Part shown: positions 9,137 through 19,266 of the stretch, piece after piece
How positions within the stretch are numbered: the first letter of the stretch is position 1
Layout: each line of letters begins with the position of its first letter
Origin: Sphingobacterium sp. xlx-96
GTDB taxonomy: Bacteria > Bacteroidota > Bacteroidia > Sphingobacteriales > Sphingobacteriaceae
Direction: 5' to 3'
Assembly: GCF_011007365.1 (NCBI RefSeq)
Contig: NZ_WFKM01000003.1
Span: 434,001 to 498,000, forward strand
DNA: 64,000 nucleotides
Notes under the pieces: model-generated
Seen by the model: only the letters and a program-made list of their open reading frames with translations
Databases searched by the model: none
What the model was told of the DNA's origin: nothing
Program-made: the position numbers and the translations under genes

Positions 9137-12010
9137 CTATGCTTCTGCGTATTCTTCGATCGAAGGACAAGAACAGATAAGCGTTCTATCACCCTGCGAA
9201 TCATTTACTCGGCCTACAGAAGGCCAGAATTTATTTACTTTTAGATAAGGAAGTGGATAAGCCGCCACCTGACGAGAATAAGATCTATTCCATTCGTCAT
9301 CGATAACAACAGCTGCAGTATGCGGTGCATTCTTCAACACATTATCCGTTTGATCAACTTCTCCGGCCTCTACTGCTGCAATCTCTTGACGGATAGTAAT
9401 CAAGGCATCACAGAAACGATCTAACTCAGGCTTAGACTCCGACTCCGTAGGCTCGACCATCAATGTACCCGCTACCGGGAACGATACTGTAGGTGCGTGG
9501 AAACCATAATCCATTAGACGTTTTGCAATATCTGCTACTTCAATACCTACATTTTTGAATCCACGACAATCCAAGATCATCTCATGTGCACAGCGCCCAT
9601 TGGCACCTGCGTATAACACAGGATAATGTCCTTCTAAGCGCGCCTTAATATAGTTTGCATTTAAGATGGCAGTTTTGGTAGCTGTAGTCAACCCTTCGCT
9701 ACCCATCATCGCAATGTAGCCATGGGAGATCAAAAGAATAGAAGCAGAACCAAAAGGCGCTGCCGAAACAGCAGATATACCTTGCTCGCCAGATACTTCA
9801 ACAACTTCATGATTTGGCAAGAATGGCACCAAGTGCGCTGCCACACCGATAGGTCCCATACCTGGACCACCACCACCGTGAGGAATACAGAAAGTTTTAT
9901 GTAGATTTAGGTGACAAACATCGGCACCGATCAAGCCTGGACTCGTAAGACCGACCTGAGCATTCATGTTTGCTCCATCCATATATACCTGACCACCATT
10001 CTCATGAATAATGTTACAGATTTCGATAATAGTTTCTTCAAATACACCATGTGTAGATGGATAAGTAACCATCAAAGAATTTAAATTAGCAGCATGCTCT
10101 TCGGCTTTCGCTCTCAAATCAGCCACATCAATATTTCCTCGCTCATCCGTTTTTACCACGACAACTTTCAATCCTGCCATCGAAGCCGAAGCTGGATTTG
10201 TTCCGTGTGCAGAAGCAGGGATCAAACAGATGTTACGGTGTCCTTCACCTCTACTTTTTTGATAAGCATCGATCACCATTAGCCCTGCATACTCACCCTG
10301 AGCTCCGGAATTCGGTTGGAAAGACATCTTAGCAAATCCTGTGATCTCGCTCAACCAGTCGTTTAACTCGTTGATCAACTGCATATAGCCTGAAGTCTGA
10401 TCTGCTGGTGCAAATGGATGCAATCCTCCGAAACGTGCCCAAGTAACCGGAACCATCTCTGTAGTCGCATTCAACTTCATCGTACACGATCCCAATGGAA
10501 TCATAGAGTGACAAAGAGACAGATCTTTTGCTTCCAACGATTTGATATAACGTAGCATCTCGTGCTCCGAACGGTAACTGTTGAAGATAGGATGTGTCAG
10601 ATAGCTAGAAACACGCTCTAATTCAGAGGGGATAGAACTCGTCAAGTTATTTACCAGACTTTCTAAATCTACATCACTTTGGTGCTTTCCTTTAACTTTG
10701 GCAAAGACCTTAACTAATGTTTGTATATCAGCAAATGTAGTTGTCTCATCGATGGAGATACCCACAATACCTTCATTGTAATAGAAGTTCAGCTCGTGGT
10801 TTAAAGCTTCAGACTTCAAGCCGTCAACTTCTTTACCCACGTTGAAACGTAAGGTATCAAAATAGGTCTTATTCAACTGCTCATACCCCAATGATTGAAT
10901 AGCTTTGTCGGCCAATTTTGTCAGATCATTGATACGAGACGCAATGTTTTTGATTCCTTCTGGTCCATGATACACCGCATAGAAAGAGGCCATAATAGCC
11001 AATAATGCCTGTGCAGTACAGATGTTAGAAGATGCTTTATCACGACGTATATGTTGCTCACGCGTCTGTAAAGCCATACGAAGCGCATACCCACCGTTTG
11101 AATCTGAGGTAACACCAATAATACGGCCAGGGATATTCCGCTTATACGCATCTTTCGTCGCGAAGAAAGCAGCATGCGGGCCACCGAAGCCCATAGGCAC
11201 ACCAAAACGCTGCGAGTTACCTACAACAACATCAGCACCCCATTCGCCCGGAGGCGTCAATAACGCCAAAGACATCAGATCTGCTGCAACACAGACTGTA
11301 ATATTCTTAGCATGTGCTGCTGCTGTGAAGTTTTTATAATCTGCTACTGTCCCATCTGCCGCAGGATATTGGATAAATGCAGCAAACACATCATCCGCAA
11401 GATTTGCTTCATTGATATCAGCAACGCGGATTTCAACACCAAATGGTACCGCACGCGTACGCAATACATCCAACGTCTGAGGGTATACATTTGGTGACAC
11501 CAAAAATGCATTGGCATCTTTGTTCTTACGTGCACTGTACAACATGAACATACCTTCCGCAGCAGCCGTAGCCTCATCCAATAAAGAAGCATTCGCAATC
11601 TCTAGCCCTGTAAAGTCGCAGACAACAGTCTGGAAATTAAGAAGAGCCTGTAAACGTCCTTGCGCAATCTCTGCCTGATAAGGCGTATACTGTGTATACC
11701 ATCCTGGATTTTCGAAAACATTACGTTGGATCACACCTGGAAGGATAACGTCAAAGTATCCTTGACCAATGTACGATTTGAACACCTTGTTCTTTTCAGC
11801 AATTTGCGCTACTTTCTCCAAGTAGGCCACCTCACCTAAAGCGTCTGGAAGATTTAATGCTTTTTTTGCACGGATTTGAGCCGGAACGGTTTGTTCAATC
11901 AACTCATCTAGCGAACCTACACCTAAGAAACCCAACATTTCTTCTACTTGTGCGGCACGAGGACCATTATGACGGTCCTGGAATTTTTCTTGGTAATATA
12001 CGTTACTCAT
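9137..12010 (-). CDS. gcvP: Glycine dehydrogenase (aminomethyl-transferring), P protein of the glycine cleavage system
   Basis: The P protein is PLP-dependent: it decarboxylates glycine and passes the aminomethyl group to the lipoyl arm of the H protein, in the cytoplasm. The protein has 957 residues, the usual length of the single-chain form, with both halves present. The PLP-binding lysine lies in [16 protein letters not shown] at residue 705, matching the position in the E. coli enzyme. Other conserved stretches are [50 protein letters not shown] and [11 protein letters not shown]. The gene stands alone; gcvT and gcvH are not in the window. Its promoter element is at 12098-12105 and its terminator at 9081-9114, so it is monocistronic. 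I see no glycine riboswitch in its roughly 80-base leader. Confidence 0.98.
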   Translation of the reverse strand: MSNVYYQEKFQDRHNGPRAAQVEEMLGFLGVGSLDELIEQTVPAQIRAKKALNLPDALGEVAYLEKVAQIAEKNKVFKSYIGQGYFDVILPGVIQRNVFENPGWYTQYTPYQAEIAQGRLQALLNFQTVVCDFTGLEIANASLLDEATAAAEGMFMLYSARKNKDANAFLVSPNVYPQTLDVLRTRAVPFGVEIRVADINEANLADDVFAAFIQYPAADGTVADYKNFTAAAHAKNITVCVAADLMSLALLTPPGEWGADVVVGNSQRFGVPMGFGGPHAAFFATKDAYKRNIPGRIIGVTSDSNGGYALRMALQTREQHIRRDKASSNICTAQALLAIMASFYAVYHGPEGIKNIASRINDLTKLADKAIQSLGYEQLNKTYFDTLRFNVGKEVDGLKSEALNHELNFYYNEGIVGISIDETTTFADIQTLVKVFAKVKGKHQSDVDLESLVNNLTSSIPSELERVSSYLTHPIFNSYRSEHEMLRYIKSLEAKDLSLCHSMIPLGSCTMKLNATTEMVPVTWARFGGLHPFAPADQTSGYMQLINELNDWLSEITGFAKMSFQPNSGAQGEYAGLMVIDAYQKSRGEGHRNICLIPASAHGTNPASASMAGLKVVVVKTDERGNIDVADLRAKAEEHAANLNSLMVTYPSTHGVFEETIIEICNIIHENGGQVYMDGANMNAQVGLTSPGLIGADVCHLNLHKTFCIPHGGGGPGMGPIGVAAHLVPFLPNHEVVEVSGEQGISAVSAAPFGSASILLISHGYIAMMGSEGLTTATKTAILNANYIKARLEGHYPVLYAGANGRCAHEMILDCRGFKNVGIEVADIAKRLMDYGFHAPTVSFPVAGTLMVEPTESESKPELDRFCDALITIRQEIAAVEAGEVDQTDNVLKNAPHTAAVVIDDEWNRSYSRQVAAYPLPYLKVNKFWPSVGRVNDSQGDRTLICSCPSIEEYAEA

Positions 12011-12097
12011 TTGCTTTACAATTGCAAGGACTATATGTAATTAACTCTTTGACAAACAATTTATTTATTCATCATAAACGGTTTGTTTTTCGATGTG

Positions 12098-12105
12098 CAA
12101 AGATA
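12098..12105 (-). promoter_or_regulatory. Probable gcvP promoter (-7 element)
   Basis: Read on the minus strand this is TATCTTTG, an exact TAnnTTTG match. Transcription would begin near 12093, leaving a leader of about 83 bases before the gcvP ATG at 12010. The upstream -33 element is not evident. Confidence 0.55.
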
Positions 12106-12302
12106 CGCAATTTATAAGACTTTTTTGGAGGGGACCTATCAGCAGAAACTTTTATAATAACATCAATCGATTGCACAATATATTATGCAAAAAACAAATA
12201 AAAGGGAGTTTTCATACAAATAAAACATGCAAACTAGCAAAACCGTTCATAAAGCCAAAGTTTCACACCGTACACTACATCTTCGATCTATGAACTTTAT
12301 GA

Positions 12303-13892
12303 CTAATATAAAATCGTAAACTTGAAGGCTAAGGGATCAAAATGTTTTACCAGTTCTGCGATAAGGTCATCACCGTATTTGACATAGAGTACGGCAAAAT
12401 TTTCCGTACGTTCCTGCAATCCTCCGCCCGGAAACAATTTCTCCTTGATCCGTTCGATCTGTAATACGGCATCCTGATGGTTACGTTTGTCCGCCTTAAG
12501 CAACTTCTTCTCCAGATTGTTAATTGCCTTTTTAAGACGTGCTTTCACAGCATCGGTACTAGGTCCCAAACTCGGGTCTATCTTATGCGTACGTAGTTTT
12601 ATCTTTCCAAAAATAGCATTCAGCTCCATCCACTCATCTTTGAGGTGTAGTCGATGTGTCGTATGCCGTCTCACGTATTCGTTTTGCAAAGCCAAGGTAG
12701 ACTTAAAGACAGATTTGAAGGTCAGGTCCAATCGATATATTTTGCCTACGATATTATCTTCGGTTATCAATGCCGAGTTACGAGGTATTAGGACAGGAAA
12801 AGGAACATGATACTGGTCAAAATTTGCTTTAAGCTGGAGCCAGTACACAATCTCTGCCCCACCACCGATATAAGCGAGATTGGGCAATATTACCTCTTGA
12901 TACAGAGGTCTCATCACCACATTAGGACTGAAGCGTTCCGGATATTGTTCGATTTCACGGCTCAACTCTTCCGGAGTGAAGAGCAGTCCCTGATGTAACA
13001 CTTCATAATTACCATCAGCATTCTTCTCTATCCGCTCTCTAAACTCATCTGTCAGGTAGAAAAAATTACAGGGTCTAGCATATACCTGTGCAGTATATCC
13101 CTTTTCTTCAAGTTGGGCAGAGGTTTTGGAAATTGCGGCAAAGCTCCTTTCGTGCAGAACATCTTCTTCAATAACTGGTGCGTACAGCTTTTTCAACTCC
13201 CGCCTATCGGCATCAACAATAACAAGTCCGTAAGACTTAAAAAGCTCATGTACCAATACACGCGTCGCATCAGCAAGGCTTCTCCCTCTCAAATAAGCTT
13301 CTTCGACAATAGCGGTCAACTGCGTTGAGTTTTCCGAGAGCCCCAACATCCCACAGTACTGCCGCACCACTTCGCCCATCGAACCCGTATCCATACGCCC
13401 TGTACCGGACACCTTTGGAACATCCCATACAATCTTTTTGCCGTATACCCGTGTATTATTGATCTCGTCAAAATCATGGTCCTCTGTCGCCATCCAGTAA
13501 ACAGGCACAAAATTATTTCCCGGAAATTTTTCCTTTAAATCTTTCGCTAGACGGATTGCTGTAGCGATCTTAAAAATAAAATAAAGCGGTCCTGTAAAGA
13601 TATTCAATTGATGCCCTGTCGTGACCGTATAGGTATTCTTGTCGGCAAGCAGCTTAATATTCTGCTCCACCTCGATGGCATCTTCCAACAACCCAACATA
13701 TGAAGACCGAAGTGACTCCACCAAGACTGCTCTATGAGCAAAGGATTCCTTTAAACGAATCTGCGCCGCAAATCCGTCCATTGTGGGCTTATTGCCGTAA
13801 AATGAATCCAGATTGTCTTCGCCTGCTAAATACGCCAGCAGTGTCTTCGAAAAGCTGTTCGTGTCTTTGTATTCGATATAGGTTGCCTTCAT
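12303..13892 (-). CDS. bshC: Bacillithiol biosynthesis cysteine-adding enzyme BshC
   Basis: BshC performs the last step of bacillithiol synthesis, joining cysteine to glucosaminyl-malate; it acts in the cytoplasm. The 529-residue length is normal for the family. Diagnostic segments are TTGHQLNIFTGPLYFIFKIA (residues 91-110), VPVYWMATEDHDFDEINN (about 138-155), and LPNLAYIGGGAEIVYW with LIPRNSALI further on. The C-terminal third contains a coiled-coil-like stretch (KARLKKAINNLEKKLLKADK). Its presence implies that the organism uses bacillithiol as a low-molecular-weight thiol; bshA and bshB are elsewhere. It reads away from the gene at 13984-15297, 91 bp upstream, and has its own probable promoter. 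Confidence 0.96.
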   Translation of the reverse strand: MKATYIEYKDTNSFSKTLLAYLAGEDNLDSFYGNKPTMDGFAAQIRLKESFAHRAVLVESLRSSYVGLLEDAIEVEQNIKLLADKNTYTVTTGHQLNIFTGPLYFIFKIATAIRLAKDLKEKFPGNNFVPVYWMATEDHDFDEINNTRVYGKKIVWDVPKVSGTGRMDTGSMGEVVRQYCGMLGLSENSTQLTAIVEEAYLRGRSLADATRVLVHELFKSYGLVIVDADRRELKKLYAPVIEEDVLHERSFAAISKTSAQLEEKGYTAQVYARPCNFFYLTDEFRERIEKNADGNYEVLHQGLLFTPEELSREIEQYPERFSPNVVMRPLYQEVILPNLAYIGGGAEIVYWLQLKANFDQYHVPFPVLIPRNSALITEDNIVGKIYRLDLTFKSVFKSTLALQNEYVRRHTTHRLHLKDEWMELNAIFGKIKLRTHKIDPSLGPSTDAVKARLKKAINNLEKKLLKADKRNHQDAVLQIERIKEKLFPGGGLQERTENFAVLYVKYGDDLIAELVKHFDPLAFKFTILY

Positions 13893-13920
13893 TTACTAGA
13901 AAATGTTATCTTTCGAACAC

Positions 13921-13950
13921 ACAAGTTACACCTTTTTACAAAAAGGCAAA
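13921..13950 (-). promoter_or_regulatory. Possible bshC promoter
   Basis: On the minus strand, TTTG (13947-13950) is followed after 18 bp by TAACTTGT (13921-13928), one mismatch from TAnnTTTG. The spacer contains a short palindrome (CCTTTTT-AC-AAAAAGG, 13931-13946) that could be a hairpin ending the upstream transcript. Confidence 0.4.
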
Positions 13951-13983
13951 TGCCAAACCAGAATTATAGCGAATATTTGACAA

Positions 13984-15297
13984 TTACACAGTTTTCACGT
14001 ACTTCTCATCGTAATTTTCAATATCGATGATATAGTGATTTTGGATCAGAAAATCATATAGCGGCTTTGCTTCGTCAGACACCTTAAGATTTTTTGTCGT
14101 TATAATCTTATTCTCCTTTTTATTAAGGTAAGGATAGGCATACAGCTTTACATTCTTACTGAACATCCCAGAAATATACGAGAGCAGCTCGTTTGTATAG
14201 TTTTCTTTGTTATAATTATCCGAGTTAAAGATATTACGCAAATTTGAAACGTTAGTAGCGATACCTACATTACGAGGTTTAAATGTCTTTACAAACTCTG
14301 CAAGGTGATTGTTCCGTCTGAAATTCGAGACCATAATGTTGTTTCCTGTGGAACAGAGTTCTTCAGCACGTTGCGCAAAATACTGCAGGTCTTCTCCCGT
14401 CAGGTCGAGATCTTCGTCCAGCACATTCCCCATCAACACCTCGATCAACACCACCGTATTTTCAGGGTCTGCCAACGTATTCTTTTTAAATTGTTCGACA
14501 GCAAGATTAAACAGATCAAAGTTAGGTAAAGACTTTTGTCTGTACTTTGTCCGCAAGACAATAATATCTTTTTTGTATAGGAAATCTTTGATTTGGGCTG
14601 CCCTACCATCCGGTCTAAAGATCGCCGCGTTGGCAAAACCCTTAGCAATAAGATACAAGTTCAAGAGACGCTCGTTCGCATTCTCGAAAACTGGACCACT
14701 CACCTTGACCAAATCTATCTCTACCGAACCAACCGAAAGATTGTCGACCAGCGACTCGATCATGACCTGTGGATCCTGTGAATAGTAGTATGCAGCAAAT
14801 ACAAGATTGACACCCAATATACCTAGCACTTTCGATTGCAGCCGGTTATCGCTATCTAACAAACGAACATGAATGATAATATCATTGGTAGGCCCGTCTA
14901 CTTCACTTTGAAACCGGATTCCCAACCAACCATGTGGATCATTTGTCTTTGTAAAATTCAGTGTTGTGACCGTATCAGCAAAAGCAAAGAAACGCTTATT
15001 GTCGTATTTTTCCATATGCAGACGTTCGGTCAACAGATTGAACTCATGCGACAACATCTTCGTAAGGCGGGCACGACTCACATACCTTCCCGACTCCTCC
15101 ACACCATAAATCGCATCACTAAAAGCCATATCATAAGCAGACATGGTTTTTGCTATTGTACCGGAAGCTGCTCCCGCCTCGAAAAAATTACGAGCTACCT
15201 CCTGCCCCGCGCCAATCTCGGCAAACGTACCGTAGATTGCCGCATCTAGATTTATTTTTAACGCCTTTCGCTTTGTTTCGAATATCTCTCTTGCCAT
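13984..15297 (-). CDS. Conserved cytoplasmic protein of unknown function
   Basis: This 437-residue protein has no signal peptide or membrane span, so it is probably cytoplasmic. It begins MAREIFETKRKALKINLD and carries a strongly patterned N-terminal segment (YGTFAEIGAGQEVARNFF, residues about 22-40, then AASGTIAKTMSAYDMAFSD). The middle is mixed alpha/beta, with repeated NDIIIHVRLLD and LGVNLVFAAYYY stretches. From memory, relatives in Bacteroidota and some Cyanobacteria carry conflicting labels such as TonB-dependent receptor or nicotinate-nucleotide adenylyltransferase. Neither fits what I see: there is no beta-barrel pattern or plug, and no H-x-G-H nucleotidyltransferase motif. The start is the ATG at 15297, set by a -7 element just upstream at 15302-15309. 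Function unknown. Confidence 0.85.
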   Translation of the reverse strand: MAREIFETKRKALKINLDAAIYGTFAEIGAGQEVARNFFEAGAASGTIAKTMSAYDMAFSDAIYGVEESGRYVSRARLTKMLSHEFNLLTERLHMEKYDNKRFFAFADTVTTLNFTKTNDPHGWLGIRFQSEVDGPTNDIIIHVRLLDSDNRLQSKVLGILGVNLVFAAYYYSQDPQVMIESLVDNLSVGSVEIDLVKVSGPVFENANERLLNLYLIAKGFANAAIFRPDGRAAQIKDFLYKKDIIVLRTKYRQKSLPNFDLFNLAVEQFKKNTLADPENTVVLIEVLMGNVLDEDLDLTGEDLQYFAQRAEELCSTGNNIMVSNFRRNNHLAEFVKTFKPRNVGIATNVSNLRNIFNSDNYNKENYTNELLSYISGMFSKNVKLYAYPYLNKKENKIITTKNLKVSDEAKPLYDFLIQNHYIIDIENYDEKYVKTV

Positions 15298-15301
15298 TTG
15301 G

Positions 15302-15309
15302 CAAAGTTA
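15302..15309 (-). promoter_or_regulatory. Promoter -7 element almost touching the start codon
   Basis: On the minus strand this is TAACTTTG, an exact TAnnTTTG match, ending only 4 bases before the ATG at 15297. Transcription should start at or within a base or two of that ATG, giving a leaderless mRNA. No clear -33 TTTG was found at normal spacing. Confidence 0.55.
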
Positions 15310-15396
15310 AGAAAATACAACAAATTATTCGGAAAACAGTTCTTCCGTCCGCATAAAAACCGTTGACCAAATCATACCGAACAGAAAAACACCTCC

Positions 15397-15939
15397 TTAA
15401 AGCAAGTTTAATCTCCTTAAGGCATAGAATAAGGCAGCGCTGTGCAACGCCTGCCCCACTTTATTCGCAAAGAGAAACTCCTTAGCTTCTTCAATAGATA
15501 GCTCAACGACTTCAATATCTTCCGAAGCATCTAATTCTTGGTCCTGAATCTTCCTCCCTCCCTGTAAGAGATAAGTATAGGTCAGGTTGCCGCTCGTAGC
15601 CGGATTAGCATACAGTTCGCACACATATTCGATACTATCAAAGGCATACCCCGTTTCTTCCAACATCTCCCTTCTTGCCGCGTCTACAGGATCTTCACCA
15701 TCCTCCACTACACCCGCTGGCAATTCAACCATTATTTCCTGTGCTCCATGCCTGTATTGCTTGACAAACAGCAGTGTTCCATGCGCTGTCAGACCAACCA
15801 CATTCACCCAGGTAGGATATTCCAGCACATAATATTCGTCCTTTATTGTGCCATTGGGCAACTCCAACTTATCGACGCGAAGAGTTGCCCAGGGTCGCTG
15901 AATAATATACCGAGAATCCAATAACTTCCAATTCTCCAT
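15397..15939 (-). CDS. Nudix hydrolase (ADP-ribose pyrophosphatase type)
   Basis: This 180-residue protein carries a complete Nudix box at residues 76-98: G76, five residues, E82, seven residues, then REMLEETGY with the metal-binding glutamates. The surrounding sequence (VKQYRHGAQEIMVELPAG upstream of the box) is typical of the ADP-ribose and nucleoside-diphosphate-sugar pyrophosphatase branch, which cleaves the pyrophosphate bond in the cytoplasm. Its ATG follows the phosphohexomutase stop after a single base, so the two are co-transcribed. The pairing with a sugar-phosphate mutase is compatible with a role in nucleotide-sugar turnover, but the exact substrate cannot be read from the sequence. 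Confidence 0.92.
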   Translation of the reverse strand: MENWKLLDSRYIIQRPWATLRVDKLELPNGTIKDEYYVLEYPTWVNVVGLTAHGTLLFVKQYRHGAQEIMVELPAGVVEDGEDPVDAARREMLEETGYAFDSIEYVCELYANPATSGNLTYTYLLQGGRKIQDQELDASEDIEVVELSIEEAKEFLFANKVGQALHSAALFYALRRLNLL

Positions 15940-15940
15940 A

Positions 15941-17677
15941 CTACCCCTTTACAATATCCGCCATAATACGCGCTACTTTCTCCTCAAGACGTTCTGCGAC
16001 GATCTTAAAAGAAGACTTATCCAACAGACGCTCTTTAACCGAACAATAAAACTTAATCTTAGGTTCTGTACCAGAAGGCCTAGCGGATATAACATCTCCA
16101 TCCACCGTAATAAACTGCAGTACATCAGATTTCGGCAAATCAATTTTATCCATACGACCTGTAGAAATATCTTCCGCCTGCAGGCGTTCGTAATCCCGTA
16201 TCTCTTTTACTGCCACTCCGCCTAAAGATTTCGGCGCGTTACGCCGAAGGCTCACCATCATGTTTTGAATCTCTTCGGCACCAGCTTTACCTTTCTTGGT
16301 CAACGAAATAAGCTTCTCTTGATAAAAACCATATTCTACATAAAGATCCAATAAAACCTCAAACAAAGTCTTACCCTGCTCTTTGAAATAAGCTGTCATC
16401 TCAGCAATAAAGGCACAGGAGTTGACCGCATCCTTATCCCGTACCAGATCGCCGACCAGAAAACCATAACTCTCTTCACCACCCACGAGATAGTTCTCTT
16501 TTCCTAAAAGTTGGGTCATCTTTTCCCCAATAAACTTAAATCCAGTCAATGTTTCATAACATTTAACACCGAAGCTAGCACTGATATCACTTATCAGATT
16601 TGTAGTCACGATAGTCTTGACCACATAATCATTCGCTTGAAGTTCCTTCTTATCCTTTTTCGATGACAACACATAATACGCCAAAAGGCTTCCGATTTGA
16701 TTGCCATTCAACAGCTGAAACTGTCCTTCCGTATTTTTAACTGCGACCCCTACGCGATCCGCATCAGGATCTGTCGCCATAACGACATCCGCATCTAATT
16801 CTTGCCCTTTTCGCATCGCCATAGACATTGCATCCTCTTCCTCCGGATTAGGATAGACCACCGTTGGGAAATTGCCATCGGGATCCTTTTGCTCCTCTAC
16901 CACAGACACATTTTCGAACCCCCAAGCATTTAACATCGCTGGCACAACAGTGATACCCGTACCGTGAATCGGAGAGTACACGATTTTTAAGTCCGTATTG
17001 TTACGAACAGCTTCTGGGTGTATACTTAGACGGGTATTTGCAGCAATATAAAGCGTATCAAAATCCGATGTCACCAGCGTTACGTTCGCACTATTTCGGT
17101 CAAACTTGATCTCAGAAACCGACTGTATAGCGTTCACCTCAGCGATCACATTCTTATCATGAGGCGCTACGAGCTGCCCTCCATCATTCCAGTACGCTTT
17201 ATAACCATTATATTCTTTCGGATTGTGCGAGGCCGTCAACATCACGCCACCTTGACAGGCATAATGACGCACAGCATAGGACAGCATCGGTGTCGGTCGC
17301 AATTCGTCAAATAGGAAGACATGAATGTCGTTAGCTGAAAAAACATCAGCAACCAAGTGCCCCAAAGACTGGGAGTTATTCCTACTATCGTAAGACACAG
17401 CCACCTTAATCTGCTGATTCGGAAACTGCTGCTTAAGATAATTTGCCAACCCCTGGGTTGCCTTACCTATAGTATATTTATTTATCCGGTTTGAGCCCAC
17501 ACCCATTATACCGCGCAATCCTCCCGTACCAAACTCCAACTCTTTATAAAACGAATCGACCAACTCTGTTTCTTCATTATTGTCAATCAATTTCTGGACC
17601 TTCCCTATGGTTTCTTGATCATACTCCGATGAAGTCCAAGCATTAATACGTCCTTGCGTTTCTTTATCAAAATTCAT
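15941..17677 (-). CDS. Phosphoglucomutase/phosphomannomutase (alpha-D-phosphohexomutase)
   Basis: This 578-residue enzyme interconverts hexose 1- and 6-phosphates. All four family signatures are present: the phosphoserine loop TASHNPKEYNGYK with catalytic S150, the metal-binding loop ATDPDADRVGVAV, the sugar-binding loop GGEESYGFL, and the phosphate-binding loop ISARPSGTEPKIKFY near the C-terminus. The length and the N-terminal FGTGGLRGIMGVG fit the long PgcA/phosphoglucomutase-2-like branch found in Bacteroidota and Firmicutes. It is followed 1 bp later by the Nudix gene and preceded by 52 bp from the lipoprotein gene. It is cytoplasmic and needs magnesium. Confidence 0.96.
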   Translation of the reverse strand: MNFDKETQGRINAWTSSEYDQETIGKVQKLIDNNEETELVDSFYKELEFGTGGLRGIMGVGSNRINKYTIGKATQGLANYLKQQFPNQQIKVAVSYDSRNNSQSLGHLVADVFSANDIHVFLFDELRPTPMLSYAVRHYACQGGVMLTASHNPKEYNGYKAYWNDGGQLVAPHDKNVIAEVNAIQSVSEIKFDRNSANVTLVTSDFDTLYIAANTRLSIHPEAVRNNTDLKIVYSPIHGTGITVVPAMLNAWGFENVSVVEEQKDPDGNFPTVVYPNPEEEDAMSMAMRKGQELDADVVMATDPDADRVGVAVKNTEGQFQLLNGNQIGSLLAYYVLSSKKDKKELQANDYVVKTIVTTNLISDISASFGVKCYETLTGFKFIGEKMTQLLGKENYLVGGEESYGFLVGDLVRDKDAVNSCAFIAEMTAYFKEQGKTLFEVLLDLYVEYGFYQEKLISLTKKGKAGAEEIQNMMVSLRRNAPKSLGGVAVKEIRDYERLQAEDISTGRMDKIDLPKSDVLQFITVDGDVISARPSGTEPKIKFYCSVKERLLDKSSFKIVAERLEEKVARIMADIVKG

Positions 17678-17729
17678 TATACTCTATTTTCTAAATTTCT
17701 ATTCTATCTACTGGCTCCAAAACACAGAC

Positions 17730-18365
17730 TTAGGCATCACAACCTGCATATGCCCGATCCAACGTCGTCACGTACCATATCCCTTTATAGCGCCGAACGT
17801 GAAACACCAAAGGGGTAGCGGTCGTCACGATCACCCGAAAACTCTCAGCTTCGGCCACTTCTATTGCTTCCAACTGTTCTTCTGAAAACATCGTCTCATC
17901 AAACTCCTTCTCAAAAGCTACAATATTAGACAATTGATTGGGATGCGATGTCGTATCGCAGAAAAAACCAAGTTTATTCCATTTTTCAGTACCACAGTCA
18001 AATTCTGGTAATTTCTCAAAAGTCAGCGTATAATCATTACTAAAGTCTGGGTAAGGAAAATAATCCGGCATAGGCTTCGCAAAATCAATACTGTCCAACT
18101 TGACAAAAGTATCGGACGCTCCAGGACGATAAATTATTGTAATCCCTAGATCAGGATGAACAAGTCTGTTAACCTTATTGTTATCCTTGCTTACATACGC
18201 TCTCACAAACCTAGTTACGACCTCTGTAAGATCATTTTTCTCTTCGACTGTAACAGGTGCTACGACTTCAACACTATCCTTTGTTGTGCGCTCTTCTGAA
18301 TGACGCTGTCCACATGATGTCAGTAATGCCAACAGCAAAATCACAATACCTAAAAATCTATACAT
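17730..18365 (-). CDS. Lipoprotein of unknown function
   Basis: This 211-residue protein has a lipoprotein signal peptide (MYRFLGIVILLLALLTSCG, lipobox Cys at residue 18). The mature part is acidic after the anchor (residues 20-50) and then mixed alpha/beta: FVRAYVSKDNNKVNRLVHPDLG near residue 75, and a C-terminal strand pair VFHVRRYKGIWYVTTLDRAY. I do not recognise a named domain; the pattern of a short N-terminal helix with a final W-containing beta hairpin recalls NTF2-like or DUF3887-type folds, but that is a guess. It starts 4 bp after the SDR gene and so belongs to the same transcript. Confidence 0.8.
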   Translation of the reverse strand: MYRFLGIVILLLALLTSCGQRHSEERTTKDSVEVVAPVTVEEKNDLTEVVTRFVRAYVSKDNNKVNRLVHPDLGITIIYRPGASDTFVKLDSIDFAKPMPDYFPYPDFSNDYTLTFEKLPEFDCGTEKWNKLGFFCDTTSHPNQLSNIVAFEKEFDETMFSEEQLEAIEVAEAESFRVIVTTATPLVFHVRRYKGIWYVTTLDRAYAGCDA

Positions 18366-18369
18366 TATA

Positions 18370-19239
18370 TTACTTATTGTTTTTCTTTATTGTACTTTCG
18401 ATCACATCCCACATCTCTTCAGGGATGGCTTCCATTCCATTCATCTGTCCAGCCCCCTGCAACCATTCTCCTCCATCTATAGTAACCACTTCCCCATTTA
18501 TAAAGTTAGCAAAGTCCGACACCAAAAATGCGGCCAAATTAGCTAATTCTTGGTGATCTCCCACTCTTTTTAGTGGAACTCTATTTTTAAAATCAAATTT
18601 GGCGGCCAGATCCCCCGGTAGCAACCTATCCCAAGCACCTTTCGTTGGAAAAGGCCCCGGCGCTATGGCATTATGGCGGATACCATACTTCCCCCACTCA
18701 ACTGCCAAAGAGCGGGTCATTGTCAACACTCCACCTTTTGCAACAGCCGAAGGCACCACATACCCCGATCCCGTATAGGCATAGGTAGTCACAATATTCA
18801 ATACTGTCGCAGCCTGCTTAGTTTTTATCCAATGCTTCCCAAAGGTTAGCGTACAGTTTGCTGTTCCCTTTAATACAATATCAATAATCGTAGAAAAAGC
18901 GTTAGCAGAGAGTCGCTCTGTGGGTGATATAAAATTACCAGCGGCATTATTAACCAACACGTCCACCTTGCCAAATCGACCTATACTCTCTTGCATAAGC
19001 TGCTCCACCTCATCACTATTCCGAATGTCACAGGCCAATGCTACGACAGGATTTCCAGTTTTACTGTTAATCTCAAGCGCAGTAGCCTCCAGTACCTCAA
19101 TTTTCCGACTTGAGATAATCACATCCGCCCCTAATTCGGAAAAGTAAGTCGCCATAGCCTTACCAAGGCCAGTCCCACCTCCAGTCACCAAAATGGTCTT
19201 TCCCCTTAAGGCATCTTCTTTTAACGCTCCTTGTACCAT
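18370..19239 (-). CDS. SDR family oxidoreductase, 2,4-dienoyl-CoA reductase-like
   Basis: This 289-residue NAD(P)-dependent enzyme has the Rossmann motif TGGGTGLG near residue 20 and the structural NNAAGNF motif. In the active-site region, YAYTGSGYVVPSAVAKGG has the Tyr, Ser and Lys arrangement typical of the peroxisomal/mitochondrial-type 2,4-dienoyl-CoA reductases rather than the classical YxxxK form. Such enzymes reduce conjugated dienoyl-CoA esters during oxidation of polyunsaturated fatty acids. The neighbour 27 bp upstream is an enoyl-CoA hydratase/isomerase, which supports this reading. A generic SDR with another substrate remains possible. Confidence 0.88.
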   Translation of the reverse strand: MVQGALKEDALRGKTILVTGGGTGLGKAMATYFSELGADVIISSRKIEVLEATALEINSKTGNPVVALACDIRNSDEVEQLMQESIGRFGKVDVLVNNAAGNFISPTERLSANAFSTIIDIVLKGTANCTLTFGKHWIKTKQAATVLNIVTTYAYTGSGYVVPSAVAKGGVLTMTRSLAVEWGKYGIRHNAIAPGPFPTKGAWDRLLPGDLAAKFDFKNRVPLKRVGDHQELANLAAFLVSDFANFINGEVVTIDGGEWLQGAGQMNGMEAIPEEMWDVIESTIKKNNK

Positions 19240-19266
19240 AATATGTTTGTTTAGTTACATGCCCTC

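Noticed and set aside
12011..12093. Glycine riboswitch in the gcvP leader
   Set aside because: The leader is only about 83 bases and lacks the conserved glycine aptamer segments.
14309..14785. Plus-strand open frame of 158 codons
   Set aside because: It lies wholly inside the conserved gene on the minus strand at 13984-15297 and its translation is composition-biased, as in an antisense shadow.
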